Source: Sphingobacterium sp. UBA7855 (GTDB lineage: Bacteria; Bacteroidota; Bacteroidia; Sphingobacteriales; Sphingobacteriaceae). Taken from it: a stretch of DNA of 64,000 bases. Positions 27,384-36,951 of the stretch are shown here, in pieces; the first letter of the stretch is position 1; every line of letters begins with the position of its first letter. Location of the stretch: contig DLST01000017.1 in NCBI GenBank assembly GCA_002500745.1, forward strand, positions 124,001 through 188,000, read 5' to 3'. The notes below the pieces were generated by a model that saw nothing but the letters and a program-made list of their open reading frames with translations, was not told where the DNA came from and did not search any database. The position numbers were made by a program, and so were the translations under genes.

Positions 27384-27417
27384 TGGCAGCCAATGGCGGT
27401 GAGTGGCGGTATTTGGC
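27384..27417. promoter_or_regulatory. Four TGGC boxes phased at 10 bp upstream of the coupling gene
   Basis: The gap 27323-27632 between the divergent-side start of the coupling gene and the end of rteC copy 2 holds four TGGC copies (27384, 27394, 27404 and 27414), each exactly 10 bp after the last. They would lie on one face of the helix, about 60-95 bp upstream of the coupling gene start. The motif recurs near the first rteC. The rest of this gap shows nothing I can name. Confidence 0.35.
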
Positions 27418-27632
27418 TAGAGTCATTCTTTCGTTACGACACATTAAGACATAGCTTCTGTCATTATATTTTTACTTTGAGAGCGTTATTCGAAAAGGGT
27501 GACGTCTTAGGATTAGCCCCTTTCATCTTGTATGTTATTCTTGGTGTATCGTTTTCTCAATTTTCGGTCGAATGAGGTCGCTTACATATGGGTTGTTAAC
27601 AACAGCCATTTTCCGTCTCCTTATTTTTCATC

Positions 27633-28445
27633 TTAATCATCCATTTTCTTTATTAAACCTTCTCGTAGTAGATCAAGGAACTTCGTGGGATTTTTTTTCC
27701 TATTCCTTAGTTCCAAAAAAGTATGATAAAAATCTCCGAGCTCGATATTAAATACTTGTTCAAAGGAGGCGGCGATAACTTTGATGTCTATATTTCCATT
27801 GTTAAAAACTGCATGTGTATGTAAAGCATAAATCAACTCGATTAGATCAGTCTTGCTTTCGGTCCAAGTCAGCGAAGAATTATCCGTACCTTTTTTCAGA
27901 TTGATGTTATTCAGCCTGTTTTCCAAATAAACTTGTATTAGGTCATTAGCAATTATCTTGGCAACCTTATAATCGTGTGAAGTAGAAAAACGATGGTCTG
28001 CCTCGAAATAGAACGTATCCAGCCATAGCCTTATATCGTGTTTTCCCCGTACAAAAAACTTATCGTCAAGGAACGAATTGTTGCTACGGTAGTACTTATA
28101 AAAATCAATGTTGTTCTCAAAGAACCTTTTCAGTTTTTTGAGTTCTTTGTTAAGATACTTCCTGACGCTTTTTGCCTCATAGGGCTTTTTTGCCTCGATT
28201 TTATAAATGGCATTATAGTAAATCAGCTTTGAAACAATAACAGGTTTCTGAACCTTGAAAAAATGGATTTCTTCCTCCATATTCTTAAAGTCGTTTTTCA
28301 TTACAAACTTCTTTAAATCAGCAAGGCTTTGAATGATAAGCTGCATAGCTGATTCTATTCTTCTTATCGGGCAGTCGGTTTCAATCTCCAGTTCCTGGAT
28401 TGCTGTTTCCAATTTAAGATAGGTTTCATTGTAAAATTTATCCAT
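27633..28445 (-). CDS. RteC-family regulator, copy 2
   Basis: The protein has 270 residues and aligns along its length with the RteC at 19741: FKNMEEEIHFFKVQKPVIVSKLIYYN, FYKYYRSNNSFLDDKFFVRG, then STSHDYKVAKIIANDLI and WTESKTDLIELIYALHTHAV. It is clearly diverged, so the two copies probably come from different elements or an old duplication. It is transcribed toward the coupling gene and ends 310 bp before that gene's start. It may control transfer or excision functions. Confidence 0.85.
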   Translation of the reverse strand: MDKFYNETYLKLETAIQELEIETDCPIRRIESAMQLIIQSLADLKKFVMKNDFKNMEEEIHFFKVQKPVIVSKLIYYNAIYKIEAKKPYEAKSVRKYLNKELKKLKRFFENNIDFYKYYRSNNSFLDDKFFVRGKHDIRLWLDTFYFEADHRFSTSHDYKVAKIIANDLIQVYLENRLNNINLKKGTDNSSLTWTESKTDLIELIYALHTHAVFNNGNIDIKVIAASFEQVFNIELGDFYHTFLELRNRKKNPTKFLDLLREGLIKKMDD

Positions 28446-28560
28446 ATGGTTATTTTTAAATCGTTAATCTATACCAGCATATTGTTTGTATCGAAAACCA
28501 AAACCGCTGGTAATTGCATGAGCCATTACCAACGATATGTATCGGCAGGATTGCCTTAAC

Positions 28561-29973
28561 TTATTCCCAGCCACCGCCCAATGCCCTGTACAATTGTACT
28601 ATGGAACTTAGCTTTTGATATTTTGCGTCAAGGATATTAATCTGCGTGTTCAATTCATTTTCCTGCGCCCGCAACACTTCGAGGTAATTTGCCAGACCGT
28701 GGTTCATCAGTTGCTCTGAATATCGCGTAGCCGTGCGGTACGCTTCGTGTTCCTTTACTTTTAATTTCTCGATCTGATTGTTTGATTTGTAATTGGCAAG
28801 CGCATCGGATACTTCCTTGCCAGCATTCAAAATAGACTTGCGGTAATTGAGGTAGGCAACCTGCCGGTTTGCCAGGCTTATTTCGTGCCTTGTCTTTAGT
28901 TTCCGCTGGTTCCATAATGGCTGTGTCAATGAGGCAATTACATTACCGAAGATTGCCCGTGGGCTAAAAAGCTGGTCAATATCAATACTCTGAAAACCCG
29001 AACTGGCGGTCAGCCTTAAACTTGGATAAAAGTCGGCCTTCGCTACATTGACCATTTGGAAAGTTCGCATCAATTCATATTCTGCGGCGCGTACATCGGG
29101 TCGGTTCGACAAAAGTTGGTACGGTACTCCTACAGATAAATCCGTTATCACCTGCTGCCCGTCCAATGTTCCCCGATCAACGGTTTTCGGTTCGCTTGCC
29201 AAAAGCAGGTTAAAAGCATTCTCGGTAATTTCAATCTGATTGTTGATCTGGACCAAAAGTGACTGCGCATTGTATATGAGGGCTTCGCTCTGCTTTACCG
29301 CCGCTTCGGTAAGCGTCCCCCCTTTTTTCAACGCTTTAGAGGTTTCCAACGATCTTGTCCGTGTTTCAATGGTATGCTCGGTTACTTTCTTCTGTTCGTC
29401 CAGTACCAATAGCTGGTAATATAATGAAGCTACATTGCTGATCAGCGTTGTCTGGAATGCCTGCCTACCCGCTATGGTGCGTTGCATATCGGCAAAAGCC
29501 GCTCTTTTGGAACTCGTCAGTCTGCCCCAAATATCCGCTTCCCAGGAAAGCGAGGCTGTCAGGTCATACTGAACGATATGGTTACGCTCCCCGATCAACC
29601 GTCCAAACTGCGTGTTCTGCGATTGTGTAGTATAACCCGCCGCAGGCCCAAGATTGACCGAGGGCAGGAATGCTTTGCCCGATTGCAGATAATGGGACTG
29701 GCTTGCCTTTATATTCTCCAAAGCAATGTTCATACCCAAATTTTCCCGTAAGGCGGTTTCGATATGCGCCTGAAGAACAGGATCAGTAAAAAAGTCCGCC
29801 CTTTTTATCAATCCCATATTGGTGCTATCCACCTGCTGGTATTCCTTTCGGAACAGGTCTACCGTAGGCAGTGTGTTTTGTGGCCGCTCATATTGCTTTG
29901 CCACAAAACAGGACTGCAACGTAAGTAACAGCGCAACGAGCGGGAGCCATTTTGCAATTCTTATATTTTTCAA
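28561..29973 (-). CDS. Outer-membrane efflux lipoprotein (TolC/OprM, NodT family)
   Basis: The protein has 470 residues. The lipoprotein signal is LLTLQSCFVAKQY. Two outer-membrane-efflux repeats are visible, with YQLLSNRPDVRAAEYELMRT and VAKADFYPSLRLTASSGFQ as typical family segments, and a long helical part. It forms the outer-membrane duct of a tripartite pump. It is the third gene of the operon, 18 bp after the RND gene. The drug or solvent range cannot be told from sequence. Confidence 0.92.
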   Translation of the reverse strand: MKNIRIAKWLPLVALLLTLQSCFVAKQYERPQNTLPTVDLFRKEYQQVDSTNMGLIKRADFFTDPVLQAHIETALRENLGMNIALENIKASQSHYLQSGKAFLPSVNLGPAAGYTTQSQNTQFGRLIGERNHIVQYDLTASLSWEADIWGRLTSSKRAAFADMQRTIAGRQAFQTTLISNVASLYYQLLVLDEQKKVTEHTIETRTRSLETSKALKKGGTLTEAAVKQSEALIYNAQSLLVQINNQIEITENAFNLLLASEPKTVDRGTLDGQQVITDLSVGVPYQLLSNRPDVRAAEYELMRTFQMVNVAKADFYPSLRLTASSGFQSIDIDQLFSPRAIFGNVIASLTQPLWNQRKLKTRHEISLANRQVAYLNYRKSILNAGKEVSDALANYKSNNQIEKLKVKEHEAYRTATRYSEQLMNHGLANYLEVLRAQENELNTQINILDAKYQKLSSIVQLYRALGGGWE

Positions 29974-29991
29974 AACTTCAATTTTTTATCG

Positions 29992-32900
29992 TTAAACATT
30001 GTCCGGTTCTATGGCCGAAATTTCTTTTGACTTTATCGGTTTTACCTTTTCCTGCAACCATTGGAAAATAACAAACAGGACAGGGATGACCAATACGCCG
30101 CATACCGTTCCTATCAGCAAACCTGTTGCTGCTCCCGTGCCGATGGAGCGGTTTCCGACCGCACCCATTCCCGAAGAGAATACAAGCGGAAGCATACCTG
30201 CAATAAAAGCCAGTGAGGTCATCAGAATAGGACGAAGCCTTGCTTTGGCTGCATTGATAGCGGCAGCCGCAATGGTTTCTCCTTTATTTCTGCGGTGCAG
30301 CGCAAATTCAACAATCAAAATCGCATTCTTTGCCAAAAGGCCTACGAGCATAATGAGGGCAACCTGGAAATAGATGTTGTTTTCCAATCCTGCAAGATGC
30401 TGCCCTACAAAGGCACCCATGATACCGAACGGTAAAGAAAAGATGACCGTAAGCGGTTGTATGAAACTCTCGTATTGTGCCGAGAGCAACAGGTAAATGA
30501 ACATCACACAGAGCAGGAAAATGAACAGGGTCTGATTGCCCACGGCAATTTCCTCCCTTGTCAAACCCGCATAGTCCACTATATAATCGGCTGGCAGGTT
30601 TTGTGCGGCTACCTCCTGAAATGCTTTGATGGCATCTCCGGTACTATAGCCCGGAGCATTTGCCCCTTCAAGCTGTACCGAAGTGAACAGGTTGAAACGG
30701 TTGACCACCTGCGGGCCATAGGTCCGTTTCAGCGAAACAAACTGGGATATCGGAGCCATTTCTCCCGACGCCGTCCGTATCGTAAATTGTTCCAAAAGCC
30801 GTTCATCCATCCGCGTTTCCGGTGGTGATTGCACCATGACCCGGTACTGTTTGCCGAACTTGGTAAAGTCTGCCGCATAGAAACCGCCCACATATCCCTG
30901 CATTGCGGAAAGGATACTGGAAACTTCCACGCCGCTTTCTTCTGCTCTTTCCGCATTGACCAGCATTTCGTACTGTGGATAGCTGACGTTGAACGGCGTT
31001 TGAACAAAATCAATTTCCGGCCGTTTCTCCAGTTCAGCAATGAAACTGCGGGCAACCTTGTCTATAGCTGCTATATCGTTACCACCCCTGTCGAGCAATA
31101 CCATGGAGAACCCGGCACTATTTCCGAATCCCCGTACACTCGCCGGGCCAAAGAACACAAAGCTGGCTTCGGGAATAGTTTTAGCCCTTTCATTCAATTT
31201 TTGGATAACCGTATTCAGGCTCAACTCTTCATTTCCTTTCCGCTCTTCAAAAGGGGGAAGGTGGATATAGGCCGTAGCATTGTTACTTCCCGTACCGGAG
31301 AACAGGCTGGTTCCCGTGGCTATACTGAACCGTGCCACACCCGGAATATCTTTTACCTTTTCCTCCAGTTCTTTCAGTACGGCATAAGACCGTTCCATCG
31401 AAGCACCCGGCGGCAGTTCCACGTTGATGAAAACCACCCCTCTGTCTTCCAAAGGCACAAAGCCTTTCGGCATAGAACTGTTCGCCCAGATAAGCAAACC
31501 AAAGGCTGCAACGAACAGGGCGCCTACAATCCATTTTGTCTTGATAAGTCGCTTGACCAAAACGGCATATCGCTGGGTCGTGAGGTTAAATGCCGTATTG
31601 AATTTATGGTTGAACTTCTGCACGAAATTTTTATCGGCGTATGCTTTGTCCGTATGGTCGGTCTTTAGGAACAGGGCACAGAGCATAGGCGTTAAGGTCA
31701 GTGCGTTGACCGCCGAGATAAAGATGGCGACCATCAGCGTAATGCCGAACTGCTGGTAGAAAACACCTGCGGGCCCGGTAATAAACGTTACCGGAACGAA
31801 AACCGCACCCAATACCAAGGTAATGGAAACGATGGCTCCTGAAATTTCACCCATCGCTTCGATAGTTGCCGAACGGGCAGTTTGCTTTCCTTTTTCCAGT
31901 TTAGCATGTACTGCTTCGACCACCACAATGGCATCATCGACCACAATACCGATGGCCAGCACAAGGGCAAAAAGCGTGAGCAGGTTCAGTGAGAAACCTA
32001 ACAGGTTCAGGAAAAAGAAACTACCTACAATCGAAACCGGAACTGCAATAGCCGGAATAAGCGTAGAACGGAAATCCTGCAAGAAAAGAAGCACGACAAG
32101 AAATACCAAAAGAAATGCTTCGATAAGCGTGACCACGACCTGGTCAACAGCTCCCTCCAGAAAGGTATTGAGGTCATAGTCGTTCAGCCAGTGCAGACCA
32201 TCGGGCAAAGTGGGCTCAATGCTTTTGAGGTATTCCAAAACCGCTTTGTTCACTTCCTGCGCATTGGTTCCCGGACTTTGGTACACGCCGAATACACCGT
32301 TCACATGGCCCATTGTTTCGCCCACGCCAGCGTAGCTCTGCGAGGCAAACGATACATCGGCAACATCTTTCAGCCGTAAAAACTGTCCGCCTCTCAATGC
32401 CTTGATGATAATGTTTCCGTATTCATCTTCGCTGTCAAAGCGTCCCTTGTAACGGATGACATACTCGTTGGCCTGCCCAGCGTTGGTCCCGATCTGACCG
32501 GCCGCGGCCTCCCGGCTCTGCGAATTGATTTTTGCAATCACATCATCGGGCTGCAATCCATAGGCTGAAAGTTTCTCCGGTTTGATCCAGATACGCATGG
32601 AATAATTTTTAGCACCGTGTATTTCTGCTGTCGAAACCCCTTTGATTCTTTTTATTGCCGGAATGATATTGATGTTGATATAGTTTTCGATATACACTTG
32701 GTCGAATGACGGGTTGGTCGAATAGAACCTGATGAATATCAATGGCGAGTTTTCCTGTTTTTGGGTAACCACACCCGAACGGGTAGCTTCCTGCGGCAAT
32801 AAAGGCAAAGCCCTGTTTACCCTGTTCTGAACGTTCATAGCGGCAATGTCGGGGTCTGTTCCCAGCTCAAAAAACACGTTGATGCTTGCCGTACCGTCAT

Positions 32901-33150
32901 TGGTTGCCGATGAGGAAACGTAGGTCATATTTTCCACACCGTTTACCTGTTCTTCAATGGGCGTAATGACCGACCGCATAACGGTCATCGCATCAGCCCC
33001 CGGATAGTTTGCCGTTATCCTTACCGTAGGCGGTGCGATATCGGGGTACTGCGTCATGGGCAGTGCCATCAGTCCAAGTATTCCCAATACGACTATAATA
33101 ATCGAGATAACGGCAGAGAATACCGGACGCTCTATAAATTTCTTGATCAT
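29992..33150 (-). CDS. RND efflux transporter (AcrB/MexB type, HAE1)
   Basis: The protein has 1052 residues, the standard HAE1 length, starting MIKKFIERPVFSAVISI. Early conserved stretches are LPMTQYPDIAPPTV and ITPIEEQVNGV. The membrane segment with the paired proton-relay Asp is GIVVDDAIVVVEAV. The second-half loop SAQYESFIQPLTVIFSLPFG and the GLLAKNAILIVEFA segment are present. It works with the adaptor 4 bp upstream and the outer-membrane duct downstream. It appears intact. Confidence 0.95.
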   Translation of the reverse strand: MIKKFIERPVFSAVISIIIVVLGILGLMALPMTQYPDIAPPTVRITANYPGADAMTVMRSVITPIEEQVNGVENMTYVSSSATNDGTASINVFFELGTDPDIAAMNVQNRVNRALPLLPQEATRSGVVTQKQENSPLIFIRFYSTNPSFDQVYIENYININIIPAIKRIKGVSTAEIHGAKNYSMRIWIKPEKLSAYGLQPDDVIAKINSQSREAAAGQIGTNAGQANEYVIRYKGRFDSEDEYGNIIIKALRGGQFLRLKDVADVSFASQSYAGVGETMGHVNGVFGVYQSPGTNAQEVNKAVLEYLKSIEPTLPDGLHWLNDYDLNTFLEGAVDQVVVTLIEAFLLVFLVVLLFLQDFRSTLIPAIAVPVSIVGSFFFLNLLGFSLNLLTLFALVLAIGIVVDDAIVVVEAVHAKLEKGKQTARSATIEAMGEISGAIVSITLVLGAVFVPVTFITGPAGVFYQQFGITLMVAIFISAVNALTLTPMLCALFLKTDHTDKAYADKNFVQKFNHKFNTAFNLTTQRYAVLVKRLIKTKWIVGALFVAAFGLLIWANSSMPKGFVPLEDRGVVFINVELPPGASMERSYAVLKELEEKVKDIPGVARFSIATGTSLFSGTGSNNATAYIHLPPFEERKGNEELSLNTVIQKLNERAKTIPEASFVFFGPASVRGFGNSAGFSMVLLDRGGNDIAAIDKVARSFIAELEKRPEIDFVQTPFNVSYPQYEMLVNAERAEESGVEVSSILSAMQGYVGGFYAADFTKFGKQYRVMVQSPPETRMDERLLEQFTIRTASGEMAPISQFVSLKRTYGPQVVNRFNLFTSVQLEGANAPGYSTGDAIKAFQEVAAQNLPADYIVDYAGLTREEIAVGNQTLFIFLLCVMFIYLLLSAQYESFIQPLTVIFSLPFGIMGAFVGQHLAGLENNIYFQVALIMLVGLLAKNAILIVEFALHRRNKGETIAAAAINAAKARLRPILMTSLAFIAGMLPLVFSSGMGAVGNRSIGTGAATGLLIGTVCGVLVIPVLFVIFQWLQEKVKPIKSKEISAIEPDNV

Positions 33151-33154
33151 AAGT

Positions 33155-34306
33155 TTAGAATACGGGCTGAATGTTGTTAATAATGCTGTCCGTAACCGTT
33201 TTTGTTGGTTTAATGGCGTTGCCGGTACGCAGTTTTGCTACGCCGCCTGCTACAATCCTATCGCCCTGTTTCAATCCGCTTTCTACCAATACAAGTTTGT
33301 CTATCCTGCTGATCTGCTTTATCTCTGTCTGCTTCACGGTATCGCCCTGAACGGTAAAGGCGAATACTTTGCCCTGTTGCTCGAAAATTCCCGTTTCGGG
33401 AATGACCAGTACATTCTTGTATGTTTTGGGGATGCGGATGGTACCGCTGTTCCCGTTGGTAAGCACACGCTGCTGGTTCGGAAAGGAAACACGGAACTGG
33501 ATGCTTCCGGTCTGTGGATTTATCTGACCTGTTACGGCGCTGATTTTACCTTTTTCTTCGTATATCCTGCCATTGGCCATCATCAGCTCGACAGCAGGGA
33601 CGTTTCTTAATTTTTCCTCCAAAGCGTTTCCTGCTGTTTCGTATAGGAAATCCATGTATTCTGCTTCGTTCATCGAGAAATAAGCGTATAGCTCGCGAAC
33701 GTCCGAAACCGTTGTAATCGGGGTCTGGTCTGCTGGCCCTACCAAAGCACCCGAGCGCAGGTTGATTTTGCCGACTACGCCGTCTATCGGCGCACGGATG
33801 ACCGAATAATCCACATTAGCAGTGATGCTTTTATGGTTTGCCCTTGCCTGCTCCAGTTCGCTCTGGGCTTGCAAAAGGTTTACCCGGGCGGTTTCCAATA
33901 GCACGTTGCTGACAATGTTCTCCTCGACCAAAGGCTTCAGCCTGTTTACCTCCACCTTTGCGGCATCTACCCGTGCCCGTGCCGCAGCAACGCCCGATTG
34001 GGCGGCACTGGCATTCTGGGAAAGGGAGTTGGTTTCCAGGCGGAACATTACCTGTCCTTTGCTTACACGCTGTCCCTCATCGACCAGCACCTGGCTGATA
34101 TAGCCCTGTATCTTGGCACGGACATCGTTATTGTTGATGCCCTGAATGGAGGTGGGGTAAGTCTGGTATGCCTGGACATCCCTGTTTTCTACCTCAACAA
34201 CGGGGTAAGGCTGCGCTTCTTCCTTTGGGGGTTCAGTGCCTCCGCAAGAGGCAAGAAGCATAGCTGACAAGAAGGCGGCTACTGTATTTTTTGATAGACT
34301 ATTCAT
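33155..34306 (-). CDS. RND efflux periplasmic adaptor (AcrA/MexA type) lipoprotein
   Basis: The protein has about 383 residues from ATG at 34306; the longer frame to 34345 has no signal-like start. The lipobox is LLASCGG. Then come the lipoyl-like and hairpin domains (VRAKIQGYISQVLVDEGQRVSKGQVMF) and the beta-barrel (APIDGVVGKINLRSGALVG). It is the first gene of the three-gene pump operon. It lies 115 bp after a hydrolase gene in the same direction, with a hairpin of unclear role in between (34354-34374). Confidence 0.93.
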   Translation of the reverse strand: MNSLSKNTVAAFLSAMLLASCGGTEPPKEEAQPYPVVEVENRDVQAYQTYPTSIQGINNNDVRAKIQGYISQVLVDEGQRVSKGQVMFRLETNSLSQNASAAQSGVAAARARVDAAKVEVNRLKPLVEENIVSNVLLETARVNLLQAQSELEQARANHKSITANVDYSVIRAPIDGVVGKINLRSGALVGPADQTPITTVSDVRELYAYFSMNEAEYMDFLYETAGNALEEKLRNVPAVELMMANGRIYEEKGKISAVTGQINPQTGSIQFRVSFPNQQRVLTNGNSGTIRIPKTYKNVLVIPETGIFEQQGKVFAFTVQGDTVKQTEIKQISRIDKLVLVESGLKQGDRIVAGGVAKLRTGNAIKPTKTVTDSIINNIQPVF

Positions 34307-34421
34307 TTCAATATCTTTAATTTTTACTTTGTATTGGGCAAACAATACCCCGGAGCGTTCTTTTTGGGAACGCTTAGCCGTTGGCTATAAATCAACTTGC
34401 GCTATATGTTCAGAATGGTGT

Positions 34422-35462
34422 TTATTTCAGATGCTCTTTGAAAAACCTGTCCATTTTGTCAAAGGGGATTACATCCAACCTGTCGTACAGATCCACGTGC
34501 ACGGCACCCGGTACAATCAGCAGTTCTTTGGGCTGGGCTGCGGCCTTGTACGCATCTTCGCTGAAATAACGGGAGTGTGCTTTTTCACCTGCAATGATCA
34601 GGACTGGCCGGGGCGAAATTTCCTTGATATAGGTTAATAGCGGGGCATTCATAAAGGACAGGGCATTTGTTTTTGTCCATGCTCCATTTGAATTGATGGA
34701 ACGGGGGTGGAAGCCGCGCTGGGTTTTATAATAGGAAGCATACTCCTTTACAAACTGCTGGGCATCGTCTGCTATGCTGGCCAATCCGTTGGGAGGCAGG
34801 GCAGGCGTTCCATTCTTCGCATCTTCCCAACGTTGCCGGTTCATTTCTTCCAATGCTTTGCTACGTTCTTGTGGCGTCATTTTATCGAAATAGCCTTTTG
34901 ACATACCTCGCGACATATCATACATGGTAGAGGCAACAACGGCTTTTACACGGGTATCCGCAGCGGCAGCATTCAAAGCGAAACCACCGAAGCCACAGAT
35001 ACCGATGATGCCTATTTTGCTCCGGTCAATGTTTTCCTGTAGGCCGAGAAAATCCACGGCTGCGCTGAAATCTTCCGTGTTCATATCTGGAGACGATACG
35101 TGACGTGGTTCGCCGCCGCTTTCGCCCGTATAAGACGGGTCAAATGCCAATGCCACAAAACCACGTTCTGCCATCTGGTTAGCGTATAATCCCGACGATT
35201 GTTCTTTTACCGCTCCATAAGGCCCGCTAATGGCGAGCGCTGCGAGTGGCTGGCTTCCTTGTTCTTTAGGCGTGTACAAATCGCCTGAAAGGGTTATTCC
35301 AAACCGGTTTTTGAAGGTTACTTTTTGACGGGTTACTTTATCGCTTAACCTAAAAGTATAATGTTCCTGATTGTTCATTTGCTTTTGGCCTGTTGATGTT
35401 TGACCAAATACTGTCCCCAATGCCATCAGGGAAACTGCTATTATGATTGATAATTTTTTCAT
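34422..35462 (-). CDS. Exported alpha/beta hydrolase, copy 1
   Basis: The protein has about 346 residues from ATG at 35462, which gives a signal peptide (IIIAVSLMALGTVFGQ). The hydrolase core has ALAISGPYGAVKEQSSGLYAN, AFDPSYTGESGGEPRH, and a nucleophile-like GICGFGGFALNAA with Cys rather than Ser. A C-terminal His lies in VHVDLYDRLD. It is a paralogue of the protein at 37860 with long identical stretches. The family includes dienelactone-hydrolase-like enzymes; the substrate is unknown. The two copies flank an MFS pump and an AraC regulator. Confidence 0.82.
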   Translation of the reverse strand: MKKLSIIIAVSLMALGTVFGQTSTGQKQMNNQEHYTFRLSDKVTRQKVTFKNRFGITLSGDLYTPKEQGSQPLAALAISGPYGAVKEQSSGLYANQMAERGFVALAFDPSYTGESGGEPRHVSSPDMNTEDFSAAVDFLGLQENIDRSKIGIIGICGFGGFALNAAAADTRVKAVVASTMYDMSRGMSKGYFDKMTPQERSKALEEMNRQRWEDAKNGTPALPPNGLASIADDAQQFVKEYASYYKTQRGFHPRSINSNGAWTKTNALSFMNAPLLTYIKEISPRPVLIIAGEKAHSRYFSEDAYKAAAQPKELLIVPGAVHVDLYDRLDVIPFDKMDRFFKEHLK

Positions 35463-35585
35463 CGTATTAAATTTTGTCGCTGTTAATGTTGTACCGTAAG
35501 TGTGTGAATGCTTCATCATCTTGAACACAATACAAAGGTCGATACTAAATCCTGCTTCTTTGTTACAATTAATTCAGGTAAAATG

Positions 35586-36824
35586 TCACTTATCGAACCT
35601 ATGCATTAAAATGTCGTTACACTGTGTTGTCGGTTTTGGTTTTAAGGTTATCACTTTTGTCCTGAACCCGAGCATCGCTACAAATGAAGCTGCCAATGCG
35701 CAAAGCGTACTGAAGATGAAAATCCCGTTGGTTCCTGCTATATCATATGTTAGCCCTCCTGCGGAAGCCCCTATGGTTATGGACAGCTGTATAATGGCTA
35801 TCTGTACACCTCCTGCACTTTCTGCCTCATCGGGAACGGTGCGTGTCAGCCAATCCGTCCAGCCCACCTGTACAACGCCAAAGAACAATCCCCATAACGA
35901 TACCAAGACTACTGCAATCAGGGTCAGCTCGCCAAATAGCATAAGTCCCAAAACGGATATACCCATAAACAGCGCCGCAAGGACTAAAGAACGGTGAATA
36001 TTCCATTGCAGGGGGTATCTTGAAAAGGTGGCGCCAAAAAAGTTGGCTATTCCGAATGCCAGTAATACCAGTGTCAACGTATTGCCGTGAACGTTGGTGA
36101 TGTTCTCCAAAAAGGGGCGTAAGTAGGAGAAAAAGATGGCGTAGCTCATAAACACAAAAAATGTAGCTGTCATACCCGGTCTGATTTTAGGACGGTCAAA
36201 TATCCTGAACAGGGAACTCAATTTTGAGGCACCGCCTGATGGCATAGATGGTAACGAACGCAACTGCCAGATAAATGCAACTACACCTATGACAGCGGTA
36301 ATCAGAAATACATTCCGCCACCCGATGTGCATACCCAGAAAGCTGCCCAACGGGGCAGCAATAACAGTCGCAACCGATACTGCACCAAAGATGATGGACA
36401 GTGCTTTGGGAACAAGGTTTTTTGGCACTAAGCGCATCGCCGTTGCTGCCATCATTCCCCAACAACCGCTAATACCTATACCTAATAGCACACGGCCGAT
36501 TAAAAGAATGAACAAGTTTGGCGAATAGGCAACTATGAGGTTTGAAAGCATCAGCAATACGCTGAAAGAGATCAGCACCCACCTCCGGTCTATGCGCTGG
36601 GTCAGCAGTGCGGTAAACAGGCTCGCGATCATGGCAACGGCAGCCGTCACGGATATTGCCTGCCCAACCGTTCCTTCACTAACGCCTAAATCTGATGCCA
36701 TTGGCGTCAGCAAACTTGCAGGCAGAAACTCTGCAATGATTAAACCTGCTACGGAAAGAGCTATTGAATAAACAGCCCCCCATTTTGGCTGTATGTTTTG
36801 TTCTATTGTTTTATTTTCTTCCAT
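35586..36824 (-). CDS. MFS transporter (DHA1-type drug/sugar exporter)
   Basis: The protein has 412 residues and 12 predicted membrane segments. The MFS signature between segments 2 and 3 is LTQRIDRRWVLI, and GRVLLGIGISGCWG lies in segment 4. Segment 5 has VIAAPLGSFLG. It is divergent from an AraC gene with a 127-bp shared promoter region, a usual arrangement for a regulator and its target pump. Confidence 0.88.
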   Translation of the reverse strand: MEENKTIEQNIQPKWGAVYSIALSVAGLIIAEFLPASLLTPMASDLGVSEGTVGQAISVTAAVAMIASLFTALLTQRIDRRWVLISFSVLLMLSNLIVAYSPNLFILLIGRVLLGIGISGCWGMMAATAMRLVPKNLVPKALSIIFGAVSVATVIAAPLGSFLGMHIGWRNVFLITAVIGVVAFIWQLRSLPSMPSGGASKLSSLFRIFDRPKIRPGMTATFFVFMSYAIFFSYLRPFLENITNVHGNTLTLVLLAFGIANFFGATFSRYPLQWNIHRSLVLAALFMGISVLGLMLFGELTLIAVVLVSLWGLFFGVVQVGWTDWLTRTVPDEAESAGGVQIAIIQLSITIGASAGGLTYDIAGTNGIFIFSTLCALAASFVAMLGFRTKVITLKPKPTTQCNDILMHRFDK

Positions 36825-36852
36825 TTTTATACTTGCTTATAAATAACAGGCA

Positions 36853-36925
36853 CAAAATTACCAAGCCGACACTTTCTTTATGTTATAAATTGTACAGGTA
36901 TTTTGTCAAATATTACCTATTTTTG
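36853..36925. promoter_or_regulatory. Divergent promoters of the MFS and AraC genes
   Basis: The leftward -7 element TAATTTTG (36860-36853) serves the MFS gene. The rightward TATTTTTG (36918-36925) serves the AraC gene, 27 bp before its ATG. Both match TAnnTTTG exactly. No long repeat was seen between them. Confidence 0.6.
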
Positions 36926-36951
36926 TTAGGCGGACTTTTTACAATTTTAAG

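Noticed and set aside
34354..34374. Hairpin agcgttc / gaacgct as a terminator before the RND operon
   Set aside because: No T tract follows on either strand; it may be a regulatory hairpin or chance.
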